A stretch of DNA of 64,000 nt from Manihot esculenta (GCF_001659605.2 NC_035177.2:1488611-1552610), one strand, 5' to 3'; numbered from the stretch's first letter, positions 11,501-24,742 are shown. The notes: a model not told the origin generated them from the sequence alone. A program made the numbers and translations.

Positions 11501-14115
11501 ATATGGAAGTATACGTGGACGATATGGTGGTAAAAAGTCCAACTTTTCAGCAACACTTGATAGACCTGAGGGAAGTATTTAAGGTACTGGAGCGGTACAG
11601 AATGAGGCTGAATCCAGCAAAATGTGCTTTCTTCATCAGGGTTGGAAAGTTCATGGGTTACATGGTGAGTGGAAAGGGTATCGAGCCCAATTCTGAGAAG
11701 GTGGAAGCCATATTGAAAATGCCTGAGCTGACCTGTGTGAGGGACGTCCAAAGACTTACTGGAAGGGTAGTAGCGCTCAATCGTTTTATGTCAAGGTCGG
11801 CAGAAAGGTGCCTGCCCTTCTTCAAGAAGTTGAGAAAAGTTTCGAATTTCGAATGGACTGAGGACTGTCAAGAAGCTTTCAAAGAGCTCAAGTGCTATCT
11901 TAGCTCGCCACATGTACTTAGTAGTCTGCTGGAAGGGGAAGAGCTCTTGATCTACTTATCAGTTTCGAAACAAGCTGTTAGTGCCATACTGGTGAGAGTG
12001 GAAGGAGGAGAGTAGAAGCTAGTATTCTATGTCAGTAAAGTGCTCAAAGATGCTGAGATAAGATATCTGAACATCGAAAAAATAGCATATGCTCTATTGC
12101 TAGTAGTCAGAAAGTTCAGGGTTTACCTAGAAAGCCACCTAGGAGTAGTGATGACAGACTAGCCATTAAAGAAAATTCTCCACAGACCAAAAACTTCAAG
12201 TCGGATGCTTGCTTGGTCTATTGAGATTAGCCCTTACTGCTTAGAATACCGACCTCGCACAACCATAAAATCTCAAGCTCTCACCGACTTCATAGCAGAG
12301 TGCTCCTTCAACGAAAAGAAAGCAAGACCTAGTGAGACATCCTCGGGAGCATTAGAAGGAGAAAGAGAAAGGCAGTCCCCTCGAGAATTCAGCTGGAAGT
12401 TGTATGTGGATGGGCATCCAGCGCTAGGGGCAGCGGTGTGGGAATAATACTGAAAGGACCTGAAGGGTTCAAAGTTTGCTATGCCCTACGCCTGGAGTTC
12501 AATGCCTCCAACAATGTAGCAGAATATGAAGCCCTAATAAATGGGATGCTGATCGCAATGGAAGTAGGGGCAACTGACCTCGAGATAAATAGCGACTCCT
12601 AGTTAGTGATCAGCCAAATAACGGGGGCATATCAGGCAAGAGACCCGACCATGCAGAACTACTTGGCGAGGATAAAGGCCATAGAGGCCGAGCTAAGAAG
12701 CCAAGGGATCATGGTAAGATACCAAAGAATACTTCGGGAAGAAAATGAAGAGGCAGACCTACTCAGTCGACTGTCTAGGGAAGAGCTGGAGCAGCTTCTA
12801 GATGAGGTATACGTATAGCACAGCAGCACTCCTGCCTTTGACAAAGCAAACACTGTAATGAAAATCGAGGAAAAATGGAACTAGATGACCCCGTACCTCG
12901 AATATTTGGAGAAGGGAAAGCTCTCTGAAGATAAAGCTGAGGCAAAGAAAATTGCGGCTCGGGCTGTCAACTACCAAGCGGTGAGGGGAACACTATACCG
13001 AAGAGGAAAGTCCAGCCCATGGCTCCGGTGTGTGAGCCCGGAAGAAGCTGTAAGGGATGGAAGAAATACATCAAGGAATCTGTGGAGCCCATGAAGGAGC
13101 AGAGACATTGGCAAACAAAATATTCAAACAGGGATACTACTGGCCCACCGTCAAAAGGGAGGCCGAGGAGTTCGTCCGAAGATGTGATGTATGCAAAAGA
13201 TTTGCCAACGCCATCAACATTCCAGCCACACCTCAATCCAGCATATCCAGCCCATGGCCGTTCTCGCAGTGGGGCATAGATATCCTAGGGCCTTTTCCCA
13301 AGACCACAGGGCAGAAGAAGTTTGTAATAGTGGCTGTGAAGTACTTTTCAAAATGGCCAGAGGCAGAGGCGGTCCCCACAATTACAGCAAGAAAAATGAT
13401 AGATTTCGTCTGGGGCAACATTATCTGCAGGTTTGGTATACTGAGGGTGCTCATATCAGACAATGGTAGGCAATTTGACTGCAATGCTTTCAGGGAATTC
13501 ACGACGAATATGGGCATATGGCATAAATTCTCCTAAGTGGCCCATCCCCAAACCAACGGCCAAACAGAGGTCACCAACAAAGCTATCCTCCAGGGACTGA
13601 AGAAGCGATTGGATGGGGCAAAGAGAAATTGGGCAGACGAGCTCAACAGTATCCTATGGGCATTCAGAACTGCGCCTAGAACGCCAACCAAAGAGACACC
13701 TTTTGCACTTGCGTTTGGCACTGAAGCTGTAGTTCCAATCGAGCTGCAAGTCCCTACACATCGAGTCAAGTTCAATAGCGAGAACACCAACGATGATAAA
13801 CTAAGAAGTAACCTAGATGCCCTAGAGGAAGTCAGAGAAGAAGCTCAGATTCGTACCGCTGCATATCAACAGAAGGCGGCTCGCTACTACAACCAAAAAG
13901 TCAGGGAAAGGAGCCTAAAGGTAGGAGACCTAGCATTGAGAAACTTGGAAGCCGCTGGAAAAAGAGCTGCAGTGGGAAAATTGGCGCCGACCTGGGAGGG
14001 CCCTTTCAAAATAATCAAAGTGATCAAACCAGGCGTGTATCGAATTGGGGACATGCAAGGGAACCCCGAGCCTCATGCTTAGAATATCCAGCATTTGAAA
14101 AGGTATTTTCCTTAA
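8551..14115 (+). pseudogene. Element A gag-pol (gag, protease, RT, two RNase H, integrase), broken
   Basis: One long frame from the ATG at 8551 covers gag (a typical gag block near 9200-9600 and a CCHC-like knuckle near 9970-10030), protease (VDDGS near 10400), reverse transcriptase (LDVMSGYHQI; YVDDMVVKS near 11512), gypsy RNase H (about 11930-12320), a second archaeal-type RNase H (about 12390-12820) and integrase with a zinc-binding region and D, D, E residues (GIDILGPFP, SDNGRQF, NGQTEV; about 13050-14080). Thirteen in-frame stops interrupt it, at 8734, 9118, 9511, 9964, 10075, 10243, 12013, 12160, 12600, 12816, 12882, 13534 and 14080. Ten of these are TAG. A one-base loss near 12414 shifts the frame and a second shift near 13055 restores it. 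The catalytic RT motif survives but the polyprotein cannot be made. It probably ended at the TAA at 14113. Confidence 0.85.
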
Positions 14116-14246
14116 AGTCCTACCAAATGTAAAGTGAACAGCTGTACTTTAAAGTGTGCAAATAAAATAAATATTATTGTCAAATTATGTTGATTGCCAT
14201 GACTTGTCTTGCCTTCTTTAAAAAGAAAAAGAAAACAGACACGAAC

Positions 14247-14745
14247 AAAGTGCCTGAATCTTGTTTAAGGCCTCAGTGAGGTGGGTGACCGGGCTCAAAA
14301 ATGACCTCAGCACCACAAAACCGACTGAGATGATGAAGCGACAGTAAGACCAAAGTGCCTGAATCTTGTTCAAGACCTTAGTGAGATGGGTGACCGGACT
14401 CAAAAATAACCCCGACACCACAAAACCGGCTGAGATAATGAAGCGACAGTAAGGCCAAAGTGCCTGAATCTTGTTCAAGACCTCAGTGAGGTGGGTGACC
14501 GGGCTCAAAAATGACCCCGGCACCACAAAACTGGCTGAGATGATGAAGCGACAGTAAGGCCAAAGTGCCTGAATCTTGTTCAAGGCCTCAGTGAGGTGGG
14601 TGACCAGGCTCAGAAATGACCCCAGCACCATAAAACCGGCTGAGATGATGAAGCGACAGTAAGGCCAAAGTGCTTGAATCTTGTTCCAAGCCTCAGTGAG
14701 GTGGGTGACCGGGCTCAAAAATAACCCCGGCACCAACAAAAAGCC
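14247..14745. repeat. 105-base tandem repeat array in element A
   Basis: Units start at 14247, 14352, 14457, 14562 and 14667 (each beginning AAAGTGCCTGAATCTTGTT or nearly so), a strict 105-base period with about 4.7 copies. Each unit carries CCTCAGTGAGGTGGGTGACC and TGAAGCGACAGTAAG. The array lies just downstream of pol. Tandem arrays in this part of Tat-lineage elements are known and have been proposed as sources of satellite DNA. Units differ by only a few substitutions. Confidence 0.92.
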
Positions 14746-15684
14746 TGAATCTAAACAAGGCCAAAGAGCCTAGAAACGGTGGCCAGGCGAAAAAAGGCTC
14801 AAAACTTCAAGCAAGTCTAAAAATCGGAAAGGAACAAAGCAGGCTTGAAAAGGTTGAACCCCGAGCTGAGATACACAGATCTGAGCTCGAAAGAACTAAG
14901 TAAGGGAAGAGCCAAACTCGAGAGAGCCAAATGGCAAAATAGAAGTTACAAATTCCCTCTAACCCAAAGAATAAGAAGAAATCGAAGGCATGAACAGACG
15001 AGCAAAGCCACCACCCCAACTCCACTCAACACAGGACAGAAAACAAAACCAAGAAGACAAGCTCATCATACTAAGAAGGTACATGATCTAACCTACTTTG
15101 ATTATATGAAAATCATACGCCGAGCTCGTGTTACTGATGAATCAGCAAAATAAAAACAGGAATGCCTTTGTAAAATTAGAAAAACTCATAAGTTAGAAGT
15201 TTAGTCAACCGCTAAAATTCCAGCCCGGATTAACTCAAGGGAGGAAAGATTGGTAACGGGGCTGGTTAGCCTAGTATAACTGAATTCTTTGAAAAATTAC
15301 TGAATGAGCATATGGCCTAAGAGCTTCTATCCTTAAGGTAAATCAAGCCAGAAAAAGCTTACTGATATGAAAAACAAGTTAGGCCCTTAACAGGTTAGAC
15401 TTTTAATAGGTTAAGCAGCTCAGTAGAACTAAAAAAAAAAATTCAAAGTGTAAACACAAACAAAAGCTAGATCTCATTAAACAAAAGAAAAGTAAATTAC
15501 AACTTTATCTAATCATCTAAAATTATAGGAGGAAAGATTGTCCGTAAAGGACTTATATCACTAATTACATCACTATTTACATTGTCACCTACACAACTGT
15601 CCTTAGAAAGCCCAGTGCCCCCCTGCTCTGACCCCCTGGTACCCACGAAAGCATTATCTCCCCTCCCCGAGGTCCAATATCTTC
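14746..15684. other. Element A non-coding spacer between tandem repeats and antisense gene
   Basis: The spacer is purine-rich. A 102-codon plus-strand open frame (14845-15153) is very Arg/Lys/Thr-rich and has no recognisable domain. Position and composition suggest untranslated sequence of element A, including the 3' UTR of the antisense gene. Confidence 0.5.
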
Positions 15685-17281
15685 TCATTGGGACTCGGTA
15701 TCCTCCCCTTGAGGCCTGGCATCACTTTCCTTAGGCTCACCGCTCTCTCTTTCATCTCCTCCCTCAAGTTCAACACCCCCTTCAAGATGTCCAGTTGCGG
15801 TGCGAGAAGCTCCTTTAGGCAGAGGGTTGTCATCCTCCCCATAGCACACCTCCTCGCCATCAGAGTCCACTTCAGGAGCTTGGAGTTGAGCTAGTGGGGT
15901 GGAGGGGGCATCCCTTGCTTCTTTCAGTCCTCGATTGAACCCAGAGGCAAACATGCAGAAACCCCTGTTCCATATTTCGTGTTTCAGTTCATCAGAAGCT
16001 TTAAAGTCTGCAAGTCGTGCCTCACAAGCCTGCTTGATCTCAGTTTTCAACTCCGAGGAGTCCTTATATTCCTGTAAATACCTCCGGCGGGCCTGATCAA
16101 TCTCTGCTCTCAGCTCAGTAGACCCTTTATACTCCTGCAGGCGCTCATCACACGCCAACTGGACTCTATCTTCAGCAAGCTTGGCATCCTCGAGCAGGGC
16201 TTAACACCTCCTTTCTAAAGCCTTAACTTCTTGGCAGAGTTGTTGATTTTGAAGCTTTGACTCCTCTGCTGCCAAAGTCAGGTCTTTGAGACTGTCAACA
16301 CGCTTGCTCAGCTCCTGCTCGAGAACAACTATTCTAGCCAAGGCTTCATCCCTTTGAGCCATCACGGTCTCGTAGCGGACCTGAGCTCCATCATAATTTG
16401 CTTTCAACACCTCATACTGATGCCGGACCTCATTCCTTTGGCTCACAGCCTCGTCCCTCTCCCGCCGGCTTTCCTCTAGGGAGGACAGCTGCTCCAAAAC
16501 TTCATAACGGTGAACCTCTGCCGCAGCTGCCCTCTCATCAGCCCTCTTGAGAGCAGCTTGAGTATAAGACAATTCCCCTTGTAGAGTCTTCAGATGCTCT
16601 TGGGCCGCTGCAAGGTGGCCCCGGGCATCACTGGTCGCAGCAAGGTTCTCCTCCTGGTGTGCCTCCTCAATCCGGCGATCCACAGAGTCCCGGAGAGACT
16701 GGTCACGGACGTCAACCTCCATAAAGAGGCCCATCACCTAACGTGAAGAGAAAACTGTTAAGATAGAGAACAACAAAAATCAAATGATAACCCAATATCA
16801 AAGAGGACAACTTACCATAAGGAGCATTTCCCTAATTGTATCTCCAAGCTCCCCTCGAGTCCGAGACCGGAACACTACTTGCTCTAGAGTAGAGCTGGCC
16901 AAAAGGCCAGTGAGAGCAAGGAAACGAGGGTCTGAAGCCTCAGTGACTCCACCAAACATTCGCTCCCGTAGTGTCTCCACAACAGCACTCGCCGGAGATT
17001 GATGGGTAATATCTTCCGCATTCAAAATCTCATTGTCGGGGGCAGAAAGCAAGGGCACCACGAGAGTTTTCCCTTTCTCGAGGGGAGGCAGAGCTGGGGC
17101 TGGCTGCTTAGAAGCCCGAGACTTCTTGGGGGCAAGAGCCGAAGCATGAGCATCAGAGGGAAGAGCTCGCTTGCCAGCGGCCTCCTTAGCAATGACATCA
17201 TTGGCAGCCAAGGTTTTCTTCCGACGAGGAACAACGTCATCTGACCCGGACTTAGCCCTCTCCTTAGGGATGCCCTTATCA

Positions 17282-17285
17282 ACAG
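17282..17285. repeat. Probable target duplication remnant of element B, left side
   Basis: ACAG at the left junction also occurs at 27396-27399 on the right, where it overlaps the LTR end TTACA. Removing the element with one copy of this sequence restores the reading frame of the interrupted antisense exon. The LTR start here reads AGTAACG instead of TGTAACG, so one or both junctions have lost a few bases and no clean five-base duplication is left. Confidence 0.45.
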
Positions 17286-19646
17286 TAACGACCCGAAAAT
17301 CAGGCCGCCACCGGCGCTAGGATCCAGATCGGCTTAAGGCCGCCGGGACCCGTAGCAAGCCAAACATACATCCTGTGAACCTGTTTAATCCCATACATGG
17401 TCAACAACATACATAAAAAAATTAAAAACTTTTTCTTTCATTCAAACATTTCTTTGCCAAGCCTAGCCTGTGCATGCACAACATAACATAAATCTCTCAT
17501 TGGAGTCCTCATCAAATACTCCAATGGGGTAACATAACATAACATAGGCTTGGATTACATAATCATCATAGAAACATTATATCTCATACAAGACCATGTG
17601 TACAGGGAATACAACAGACTCTAGTCAAGCACATTATCAAACTTACATTACATTACCAACAAACCATGTCCACAGCTAAGCTATTACATAAACTTCTCTT
17701 ACTCTGATGACTCCTCTAGCTACTCTGCACCTGCAAAACTGGGGTTAGGGGAGAGGGGGTGAGCTATAAAGCCCAATGAGCGGAAACTAAAAATATTTGC
17801 TTTAATTCCACCCTTTTTAGGTATATTATTATTCATTTTATTGTTATTATAGTTCCTCCATTTTTAGGTATATTATTCTTCTTTTTATTATTATTATTAT
17901 TAAACTTTTTCTTTCTTTTTCTTATTCATGCTTTCATGAAATGCAACACATCACAGCTAATCACATAAAGGATGGTATTGTCACCATTAGTCCTCAACAT
18001 CTCCAAATGCCAGGGGCGTAGAATGGGCCTCACTGGTCTTTCTCTTACATATCATAACATTCCAAATGCCAGGGGCGTAGAATGGGCCTCGCTGGTCTTT
18101 CTCTTTCATAGTGCCAGGGGCGTAGAATGGGCCTCGCTGGTCTTCCATACATATCATCATAATATATCATCAGAGGACTATGGATCACCCAACAACCATC
18201 CACATCAACATCAATTTATGCAATGCAGCATATTCGTGAATTCTAATGCAAACATCCTGAAATATTGCATGGCATAATGATGCATGGGCAATGCTTTATG
18301 ATTCATTCATTTATTCATTTATTCATTTACTTTACTTTAAAACTTAAGGAGTTGTTCCACTCACCTGGTGACTGAAGCTGTAACAACGAACTCTGAACGA
18401 CTATCTCACAACCGGGGGTCTCGGTTCCTCGGGTCCGAACCTACACAGGTGGACTCAAATGAGGCACCAAACAACAAGAACATAACTCTAAACATACCCC
18501 CAAAAACCTCCTAAAAACACCTCAAAACACTCCTAGGAAGCATGCAAGAAAAGGCTGGACAGGGCACTTTCGGCGGCACCTTCGGCGGCCGAAACTCCCA
18601 GACAGAGACGAAACTCATGCATGTTCGGCGGCACCTTCGGCGGCCGAAAGTCTCGGACAGAGCCGAAACTCAAACTTTCGGGGGCAAGCTTCGGCAGCCT
18701 AAAGCTGCCTCTCAAGCCATGTTCGGCGGCCGAAAGTGCCTTCGGCTGCCGAACCTGGTTTCTGCCAAAGGGCAGAAACTTTGGCTCCTCAATGCACATT
18801 TGCCTCCCAACTCTCACATCATGCATATACTTCACCCAAATCAAGCATACAAGTTCCTAGGGGCCTCAAAACATCAAATACCCCAACTACAACACTTCAA
18901 GCATACTCAAACATCATACATTGATCATAAATCACTTAAAACCTAACATTTGCTTAAAAACTCATACAACCCTATACATGCCATTCTACCCCATAAAATC
19001 ACTTAAAACTTACTTAAAACACATGAGGAGCTTAAGATCGGCTCTTACCTCTTGAAGATCGAGGGTTGAGGAGATCTAAACTTGGAGATGGGAGAAGTTT
19101 CAACTTTTGGTCTCCAAGCTCCAAAACTCGTTCTAAGCTCAAAGATCTTCAAAACCAAAGTTATAAACTTGTAAAGATCATGGAAAAAGGAAGGAAAAAC
19201 TCAAGATTGGAGAAGGATGGCGGAATGCTCACCTTGGCCGAAATGGGGAGAAAAAGCTCGCCCATTTTCGGCTAAGGGACCCTTTTATAGTGGCTGGCCA
19301 GGCCACGTTCGGGGGCCGAATGTGCCTCCGCATCCATGCAAATGTTCGGCGGCCGAACTTGACTTTCGGCGGCCGAACCTGAACTTCCCTAACTCATGCT
19401 TTCGGGGGCCTAACGTGCCTCCAAAACGCATGCATGTTCGGCGGCCGAACTTGACTTTCGGCGGCCGAACCTGGGTTTTCCTCCAATGCTATTTTCATGC
19501 AAAACTCATTTAGTTTCATACTTTAAAACCATTAAAATCCTGAAAATATTTTATAAAACATGTCTTTACCCTTCTAGAAGTTCCCGACATCCGAAATTCC
19601 ACCGGACGGTAGGAATTCCGATACCAGAGTCTAGCCGGGTATTACA
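17284..19646 (-). repeat. Element B 3' LTR
   Basis: 2363 bases ending GGGTATTACA on the plus strand. It matches the 24982-27398 LTR closely but lacks a 54-base block next to about 18590, which lies between repeated TTCGGCGGCACCTTCGG sequences. The first bases read AG instead of TG. Confidence 0.92.
18009..18150. repeat. Tandem LTR unit (GCCAGGGGCGTAGAATGGGCC), element B 3' LTR
   Basis: Three copies of a roughly 30-base unit carrying CCAGG, GCGTAGAATGGGCC and GGTCTT, separated by short AT-rich spacers. Equivalent three- or four-copy arrays lie at the same place in every Tekay LTR in this window. Confidence 0.8.
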
Positions 19647-19661
19647 TTCTCCCCCCCTTAA
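19647..19661 (-). other. Element B polypurine tract
   Basis: On the minus strand TTAAGGGGGGGAGAA directly precedes the 3' LTR, the expected place and composition for the plus-strand primer of reverse transcription. Element D has the same tract. Confidence 0.8.
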
Positions 19662-19753
19662 GAACATTCGTCCCCGAATGTTCCTCAACTAATACATGCA
19701 TACATAGAACATAACATACATACTAAACACATAGAACACATAGATACTAACCT

Positions 19754-22700
19754 CTAAAAGAGATGGGGATACTGTTGGAGCATGGACTCCCGTGTCTCCC
19801 AGGTACATTCTTCTATATTGTGGTGGTTCCAAAGGACTTTCACCATCGGGATTTCCTTGTTTCTTAGCTTTCTGATCTGGGTGTCTATGATCCGCACTGG
19901 CTGCTCAACATAGGTGAGATCCTCTTGGATCTCCACATCAGGCTCACTAAGAACCTTGCTCGGATCTGACACAAACTTCCTCAACATGGAAACATGGAAA
20001 ACCGGATGGATTCTTGCCATTGAAGCAGGTAAGTCCAGCTTGTACGACACATTCCCAATCTTTTGCAAGATTTCAAAGGGTCCGATGTATCGTGGGGCTA
20101 GCTTACCTTTCTTCCCGAACCTAACCACTCCTTTCATTGGAGACACCTTAAGCAATACTAGATCCCCCTCCTGAAACTCTACTAGTCTTCTACGGATGTC
20201 TGCATAACTCTTCTGTCTGCTTGCAGCAGTCTTGATTCTTTCTCTGATTATGGGTACCACCCTGCTGGTAATCTCTACTAGCTCAGGCCCTGCCAAGGCC
20301 TTCTCTCCAACTTCTTCCCAGCAAACAGGTGACCTGCACTTCCTTCCGTACAAAGCTTCATATGGAGCCATCCCGATGCTAGCATGATAGCTGTTATTGT
20401 AGGCGAACTCTACTAAGGGTAGATGTTGCCTCCAAGAACCGTCAAAATCTAGCACACACATTCTAAGCATATCTTCTATTGTCTGGATGGTCCTCTCTGA
20501 CTGCCCATCAGTCTGGGGATGGAAGGCAGTACTGAAGTCTAACCTGGTACCCATAGCACTCTGCAGACTCCGCCAAAACCTGGAAGTGAACTGGGGCCCT
20601 CTATCTGACACTATAGAAACAGGAACCCCATGCAGCCTGACAATCTCATCCACATACACCTGCGCCAACTTGTCCACAGAGTAGCCACTCCTGACAGGGA
20701 GGAAGTGAGCAGATTTGGTGAGTCTGTCCACAATCACCCATATGGAGTCCAATCTGTTGGACGTCACCGGTAACCCTACTACGAAGTCCATAGCTATGTT
20801 TTCCCATTTCCATTCTGGAATCGGTAGTGGGTTAAGCATTCCAGCTGGCTTCTGATGTTCCAGCTTCACCCTCTGACACACTTCGCAGACTGACACGAAC
20901 TGTGCCACTTCTTTCTTCATCGCTGGCCACCAATAAACTTTCTTCAAATCTTGATACATCTTGGTGGCTCCAGGGTGAATGCTGTATCTTGCATTATGAG
21001 CCTCTCTCATAATGTCTCCTTTCAGCCCTATGTCATCCGGTACACATAATCGACTCCCATAGCGGAGGATCCCCTTGTCGTCAAATCTGAACTCATCATT
21101 CTTGCCTGACTGAACAGTCCTGGCAATCTTCACTAACTCGGGGTCCTCATGTTGTTTCTGAGCGACTTGCTCAAGGAACACGGGTGTCACTTTCATTTGA
21201 GCCAACAAGGCACCTGTACCCGACAACTCTAACTGTAGCCCTTCTTCGATGAGCTTGTAGAACTCCTTTACTACTGGTCTTCGTTCTGCTATGATGTGGG
21301 ATAGACTGCCGAGTGATTTCCGGCTTAAGGCATCAGCTACAACATTAGCCTTACCCGGATGATACTGAATCTTGCAATCATAGTCACTTAGCAGTTCTAC
21401 CCATCTTCTCTGTCTCAAATTCAAATCTCTCTGACTCAGGATGTACTGCAGGCTCTTATGATCTGTAAAGATCTCACATTTTACCCCATAGAGGTAGTGC
21501 CTCCACATCTTGAGTGCAAAGATTACTGCTACCATCTCCAGGTCATGTGTGGGGTAATTCAACTCATGCTTCTTCAGCTGCCTAGAAGCATAAGCGATCA
21601 CCCTCTCATTCTGCATCAGTACACAACCCAGTCCCACACGGGACGCATCACAAAAGACTGTAAAGTCCTCTCCACTAGATGGCAGTGCTAACACTGGTGC
21701 TGAAGTCAACCTCCTCTTAAGCTCTTCAAAACTCTCTTCGCATTGGTCGGTCCACAGAAATTTCTGATTCTTCCTGGTTAGTCTGGTCAGAGGAGCTGCT
21801 ATCTTTGAGAAGTCCTGAACGAACCTCCTGTAGTAACCTGCCAAACCCAAGAAACTCCTGATCTCCGTCACTGAAGTGGGTCTAGGCCAGTTAACCACAG
21901 TCTCTGTCTTCTTGGGGTCTACCTCTATCCCATTCTCTGACACTACATGCCCCAAGAACGAAATGCTCCTTAGCCAGAACTCACATTTAGAGAACTTGGC
22001 ATACAAGCCATGTTCCCTCAGAGTCTGCAAGACCAACCGCAGATGATGGGTATGCTCTTCTGCATTCCTGGAATACACTAAGATATCATCTATGAAGACA
22101 ATAACGAAGTGATCCAGGTATTGACTAAATACTCTGTTCATGAGATCCATGAATGCTGCAGGGGCGTTAGTTAACCCGAACGGCATCACAAGGAACTCAA
22201 AATGCCCATATCTGGTCCTGAATGCTGTCTTTGGCACATCTTCATCTCTGATCCTTAGCTGATGATACCCAGATCTCAGATCTATTTTGGAGAAACAACC
22301 TGCTCCTGCTAGCTGGTCGAATAGATCATCGATCCTAGGCAACGGGTATTTGTTCTTGGTAGTAACCTTGTTCAACTGTCTATAGTCGATACAAAGTCTG
22401 AGGGATCCATCCTTCTTTTTCACGAACAACACTGGAGCACCCCAAGGTGAGGCACTCGGTTGGATGAAACCCCTGTCTACCAGCTCTTGCAACTGTTCTT
22501 TAAGCTCTTTCAGCTCTGCTGGCGCCATCCTGTAGGGAGGGATAGAGATCGGTCTGGTTCCTGGCATCAATTCTATTTCGAACTCTATCTCCCTAGGAGG
22601 CGGTAAACCTGGCAGCTCGTCTGGGAAAACATCTAAGAACTCTCTAACCACAGGCACTGAGGCGGGCTCTCTGACATCTCTGTCTAGCTCTCTCACATGA

Positions 22701-24742
22701 GCTAGATAACCCTGACAACCCCTCCTGAGCAGCCTACGAGCCTGTAGGGTTGATATCAAACCTCTAGGTGTACTCCCCCTGTCTCCTCTAAAGACAACCT
22801 CTGACCCATCCTGACATCTGAACTTAACTACCTTGTCTCTGCAATCCAAGGTAGCACCATGGGTAGATAGCCAATCCATCCCTAGAATGACGTCAAAATT
22901 TGTCAAGTCTAGAACCACTAGGTCGGCGGATAGGCATCTCCCCTCTATGAAAACTGGACTGTACTGGCAGACTGACTCTACCACTGACGGGTCACATTTG
23001 GGTCCGCTAACCCATAGGGGACACTCTAACCCAGAGACCATCAAACCCAACCTCTCGACCGCTCTCGGAGAAACAAAAGAATGGGATGCACCCGGGTCCA
23101 TTAAGGCATAAACATCTGAACAACCAATGATGATATTACCTGACACCACGGTGTTGGATGCGTTTGCCTCCTGCTGCGTCATTGTGAAGATCCGTGCTGG
23201 AGCTGACGGACCTTCCCCTCTGTAAACTGATGAAGAAGAGGCTGACCCTCTCCCTCGGCCTCTGCCACTAGCCTGTGTTGCGGCTGAAGCTGCTGGCTGT
23301 GCTACGCTACCAGAAGTTGTCTGCTGGGGCTGTGCCGTAGAAACTGCCCTCGGACACTCCCAAGACATGTGTCCCTCTTGCCCACACCTATAGCAGGCTG
23401 TTGTCCCAAACCGGCATACCCCCCTGTGTAGCCTACCACACCTTGCACACACTGCATTATCAGCACCAGAGCTTGAGCCACTTCCTAATCCCAGACCTGA
23501 TTTGATCTTGCTCCAGAACTTATTCTTCTTTGGTTTCTTAGTGGTACTGCCCCACTTCTTACTAGCTGAACTCAAGGATGAAGGGTCTATCCTTCCCCCA
23601 CCTGGGGTCTTAGAACCAGAAGGCTGTGCCACTGACTGCTTGACTTTTCCCTCTATTACGGCACTAGCCTCCATTCTCCTGGCCATGTCTATAATGGCAT
23701 GGAAACTTTCTCTATCAGCTGACTGAATCAAAGAGGAATACCTGGAATTGAGCCTCATGACATACCTCCTCGATTTCTTCGGATCTGTGTCCAGATGTTG
23801 CCCAGCAAACAGCAACAACTCTAAGAATCTATCGGTGTACTCATCGACACCCATCTCATCTGTCTGCTTCAGCTGTTCAAACTCAATCACCTTCAGCTCC
23901 CTGGAACTGTCAGGGAAAGCCCATCCTGCGAATTCATTCGCAAACTCCTCCCATGACAAATTGTCCACCTTTGGTTTCACATAGTTCTTGAACCACTCTC
24001 GTGCCTTCTTGCATTTCAGAGTGAAACCAGCCATCTGAATGGCTCTACTGTCATCAGCCCCTATCTCATCTGTAATTGTTTTGACCTTCTCCAGGTACAC
24101 AAACGGATCATCACCGGTATCAAACTGGGGAGCACCCAACTTCATATAGTCGGTCATCTTGGCCTTGCTCCCCCCAGATGAGGTAGGTTGAGGTCTTTGG
24201 TTTTCTGTAACTGCGGTTTCTGCTGGTGGTGGAGGTGCGGCATCCCCTGGGATAGGGTTTGCTGTGCCTGGATGGAAGGATGGAGGTGGGTACATAGGGT
24301 ACTGTGGATACTGTGGGTAAAAAGGTGGGTATGGCATGTGAGAAGGGTAAGGATTAACACTGGGGTAATCCGATGTACCTCCCATCGAATACCCGGGGTA
24401 TGGTGAAAAAGGTGGGTACTGGGGTGGTGGAATAAACCCCGAGGCCTGAGTGCCTCCCTGAGACTCACCCATGCCCTCTTCTGGCATGCTCACACCAAGA
24501 CTACCATCCCTCCTCTGGTCCACATCCATCTCTTCTCCCACATCCACTGACCTGCCTCCTTGAACCGTTCCTCTTACTGATCTGTTTCTACCCAGATCCA
24601 GAGATCTTCTAGGATCTCCCACTGCTCTGTCCCTGTGGGACCTACTTGACATTGCCCTTGGCAACGCTGGAGGACGGGCGCTCGTGCCCTCATCCTCCGG
24701 TGGTACTCTAGCCAATCTAGCTGATCGACGAGTTCCTCGCAT
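19754..24742 (-). CDS. Element B gag-pol polyprotein with C-terminal chromodomain, intact
   Basis: An unbroken frame of 1662 residues from the ATG at 24742 ([15 protein letters not shown]). This start is conserved in elements C and D, and the 22 codons upstream are not. Domains by approximate residue: Pro/Tyr-rich N-terminal region, gag block 210-380, CCHC knuckle [14 protein letters not shown] near 450, protease LMDPGAS near 546, RT with [13 protein letters not shown] and FIDDILVYS near 882, RNase [11 protein letters not shown] near 1030, integrase zinc-binding region about 1250-1290, then catalytic D, D, E (AMDFVVGLP near 1317, VSDRGPQF near 1378, QSERTI near 1415), and chromodomain 1612-1662 ([15 protein letters not shown]). 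All catalytic residues I can place are present. Gag and pol share one frame with no stop or shift. Chromodomains of this group are thought to steer integration to heterochromatin. Confidence 0.95.
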   Translation of the reverse strand: MRGTRRSARLARVPPEDEGTSARPPALPRAMSSRSHRDRAVGDPRRSLDLGRNRSVRGTVQGGRSVDVGEEMDVDQRRDGSLGVSMPEEGMGESQGGTQASGFIPPPQYPPFSPYPGYSMGGTSDYPSVNPYPSHMPYPPFYPQYPQYPMYPPPSFHPGTANPIPGDAAPPPPAETAVTENQRPQPTSSGGSKAKMTDYMKLGAPQFDTGDDPFVYLEKVKTITDEIGADDSRAIQMAGFTLKCKKAREWFKNYVKPKVDNLSWEEFANEFAGWAFPDSSRELKVIEFEQLKQTDEMGVDEYTDRFLELLLFAGQHLDTDPKKSRRYVMRLNSRYSSLIQSADRESFHAIIDMARRMEASAVIEGKVKQSVAQPSGSKTPGGGRIDPSSLSSASKKWGSTTKKPKKNKFWSKIKSGLGLGSGSSSGADNAVCARCGRLHRGVCRFGTTACYRCGQEGHMSWECPRAVSTAQPQQTTSGSVAQPAASAATQASGRGRGRGSASSSSVYRGEGPSAPARIFTMTQQEANASNTVVSGNIIIGCSDVYALMDPGASHSFVSPRAVERLGLMVSGLECPLWVSGPKCDPSVVESVCQYSPVFIEGRCLSADLVVLDLTNFDVILGMDWLSTHGATLDCRDKVVKFRCQDGSEVVFRGDRGSTPRGLISTLQARRLLRRGCQGYLAHVRELDRDVREPASVPVVREFLDVFPDELPGLPPPREIEFEIELMPGTRPISIPPYRMAPAELKELKEQLQELVDRGFIQPSASPWGAPVLFVKKKDGSLRLCIDYRQLNKVTTKNKYPLPRIDDLFDQLAGAGCFSKIDLRSGYHQLRIRDEDVPKTAFRTRYGHFEFLVMPFGLTNAPAAFMDLMNRVFSQYLDHFVIVFIDDILVYSRNAEEHTHHLRLVLQTLREHGLYAKFSKCEFWLRSISFLGHVVSENGIEVDPKKTETVVNWPRPTSVTEIRSFLGLAGYYRRFVQDFSKIAAPLTRLTRKNQKFLWTDQCEESFEELKRRLTSAPVLALPSSGEDFTVFCDASRVGLGCVLMQNERVIAYASRQLKKHELNYPTHDLEMVAVIFALKMWRHYLYGVKCEIFTDHKSLQYILSQRDLNLRQRRWVELLSDYDCKIQYHPGKANVVADALSRKSLGSLSHIIAERRPVVKEFYKLIEEGLQLELSGTGALLAQMKVTPVFLEQVAQKQHEDPELVKIARTVQSGKNDEFRFDDKGILRYGSRLCVPDDIGLKGDIMREAHNARYSIHPGATKMYQDLKKVYWWPAMKKEVAQFVSVCEVCQRVKLEHQKPAGMLNPLPIPEWKWENIAMDFVVGLPVTSNRLDSIWVIVDRLTKSAHFLPVRSGYSVDKLAQVYVDEIVRLHGVPVSIVSDRGPQFTSRFWRSLQSAMGTRLDFSTAFHPQTDGQSERTIQTIEDMLRMCVLDFDGSWRQHLPLVEFAYNNSYHASIGMAPYEALYGRKCRSPVCWEEVGEKALAGPELVEITSRVVPIIRERIKTAASRQKSYADIRRRLVEFQEGDLVLLKVSPMKGVVRFGKKGKLAPRYIGPFEILQKIGNVSYKLDLPASMARIHPVFHVSMLRKFVSDPSKVLSEPDVEIQEDLTYVEQPVRIIDTQIRKLRNKEIPMVKVLWNHHNIEECTWETRESMLQQYPHLF

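Noticed and set aside
14218..14739. 173-codon minus-strand frame with a 35-residue periodic hydrophobic protein
   Set aside because: It follows from a tandem DNA repeat whose length is a multiple of three. There is no known homology, and the frame does not join the antisense gene.
18533..19513. Several overlapping frames of 60-150 codons rich in FGG, RRP and AAE words in the LTRs, on both strands
   Set aside because: They are produced by the GC-rich palindromes TTCGGCGGCCGAA, which lack stops in several frames. They recur at the same place in every Tekay LTR copy and show no protein-level features.
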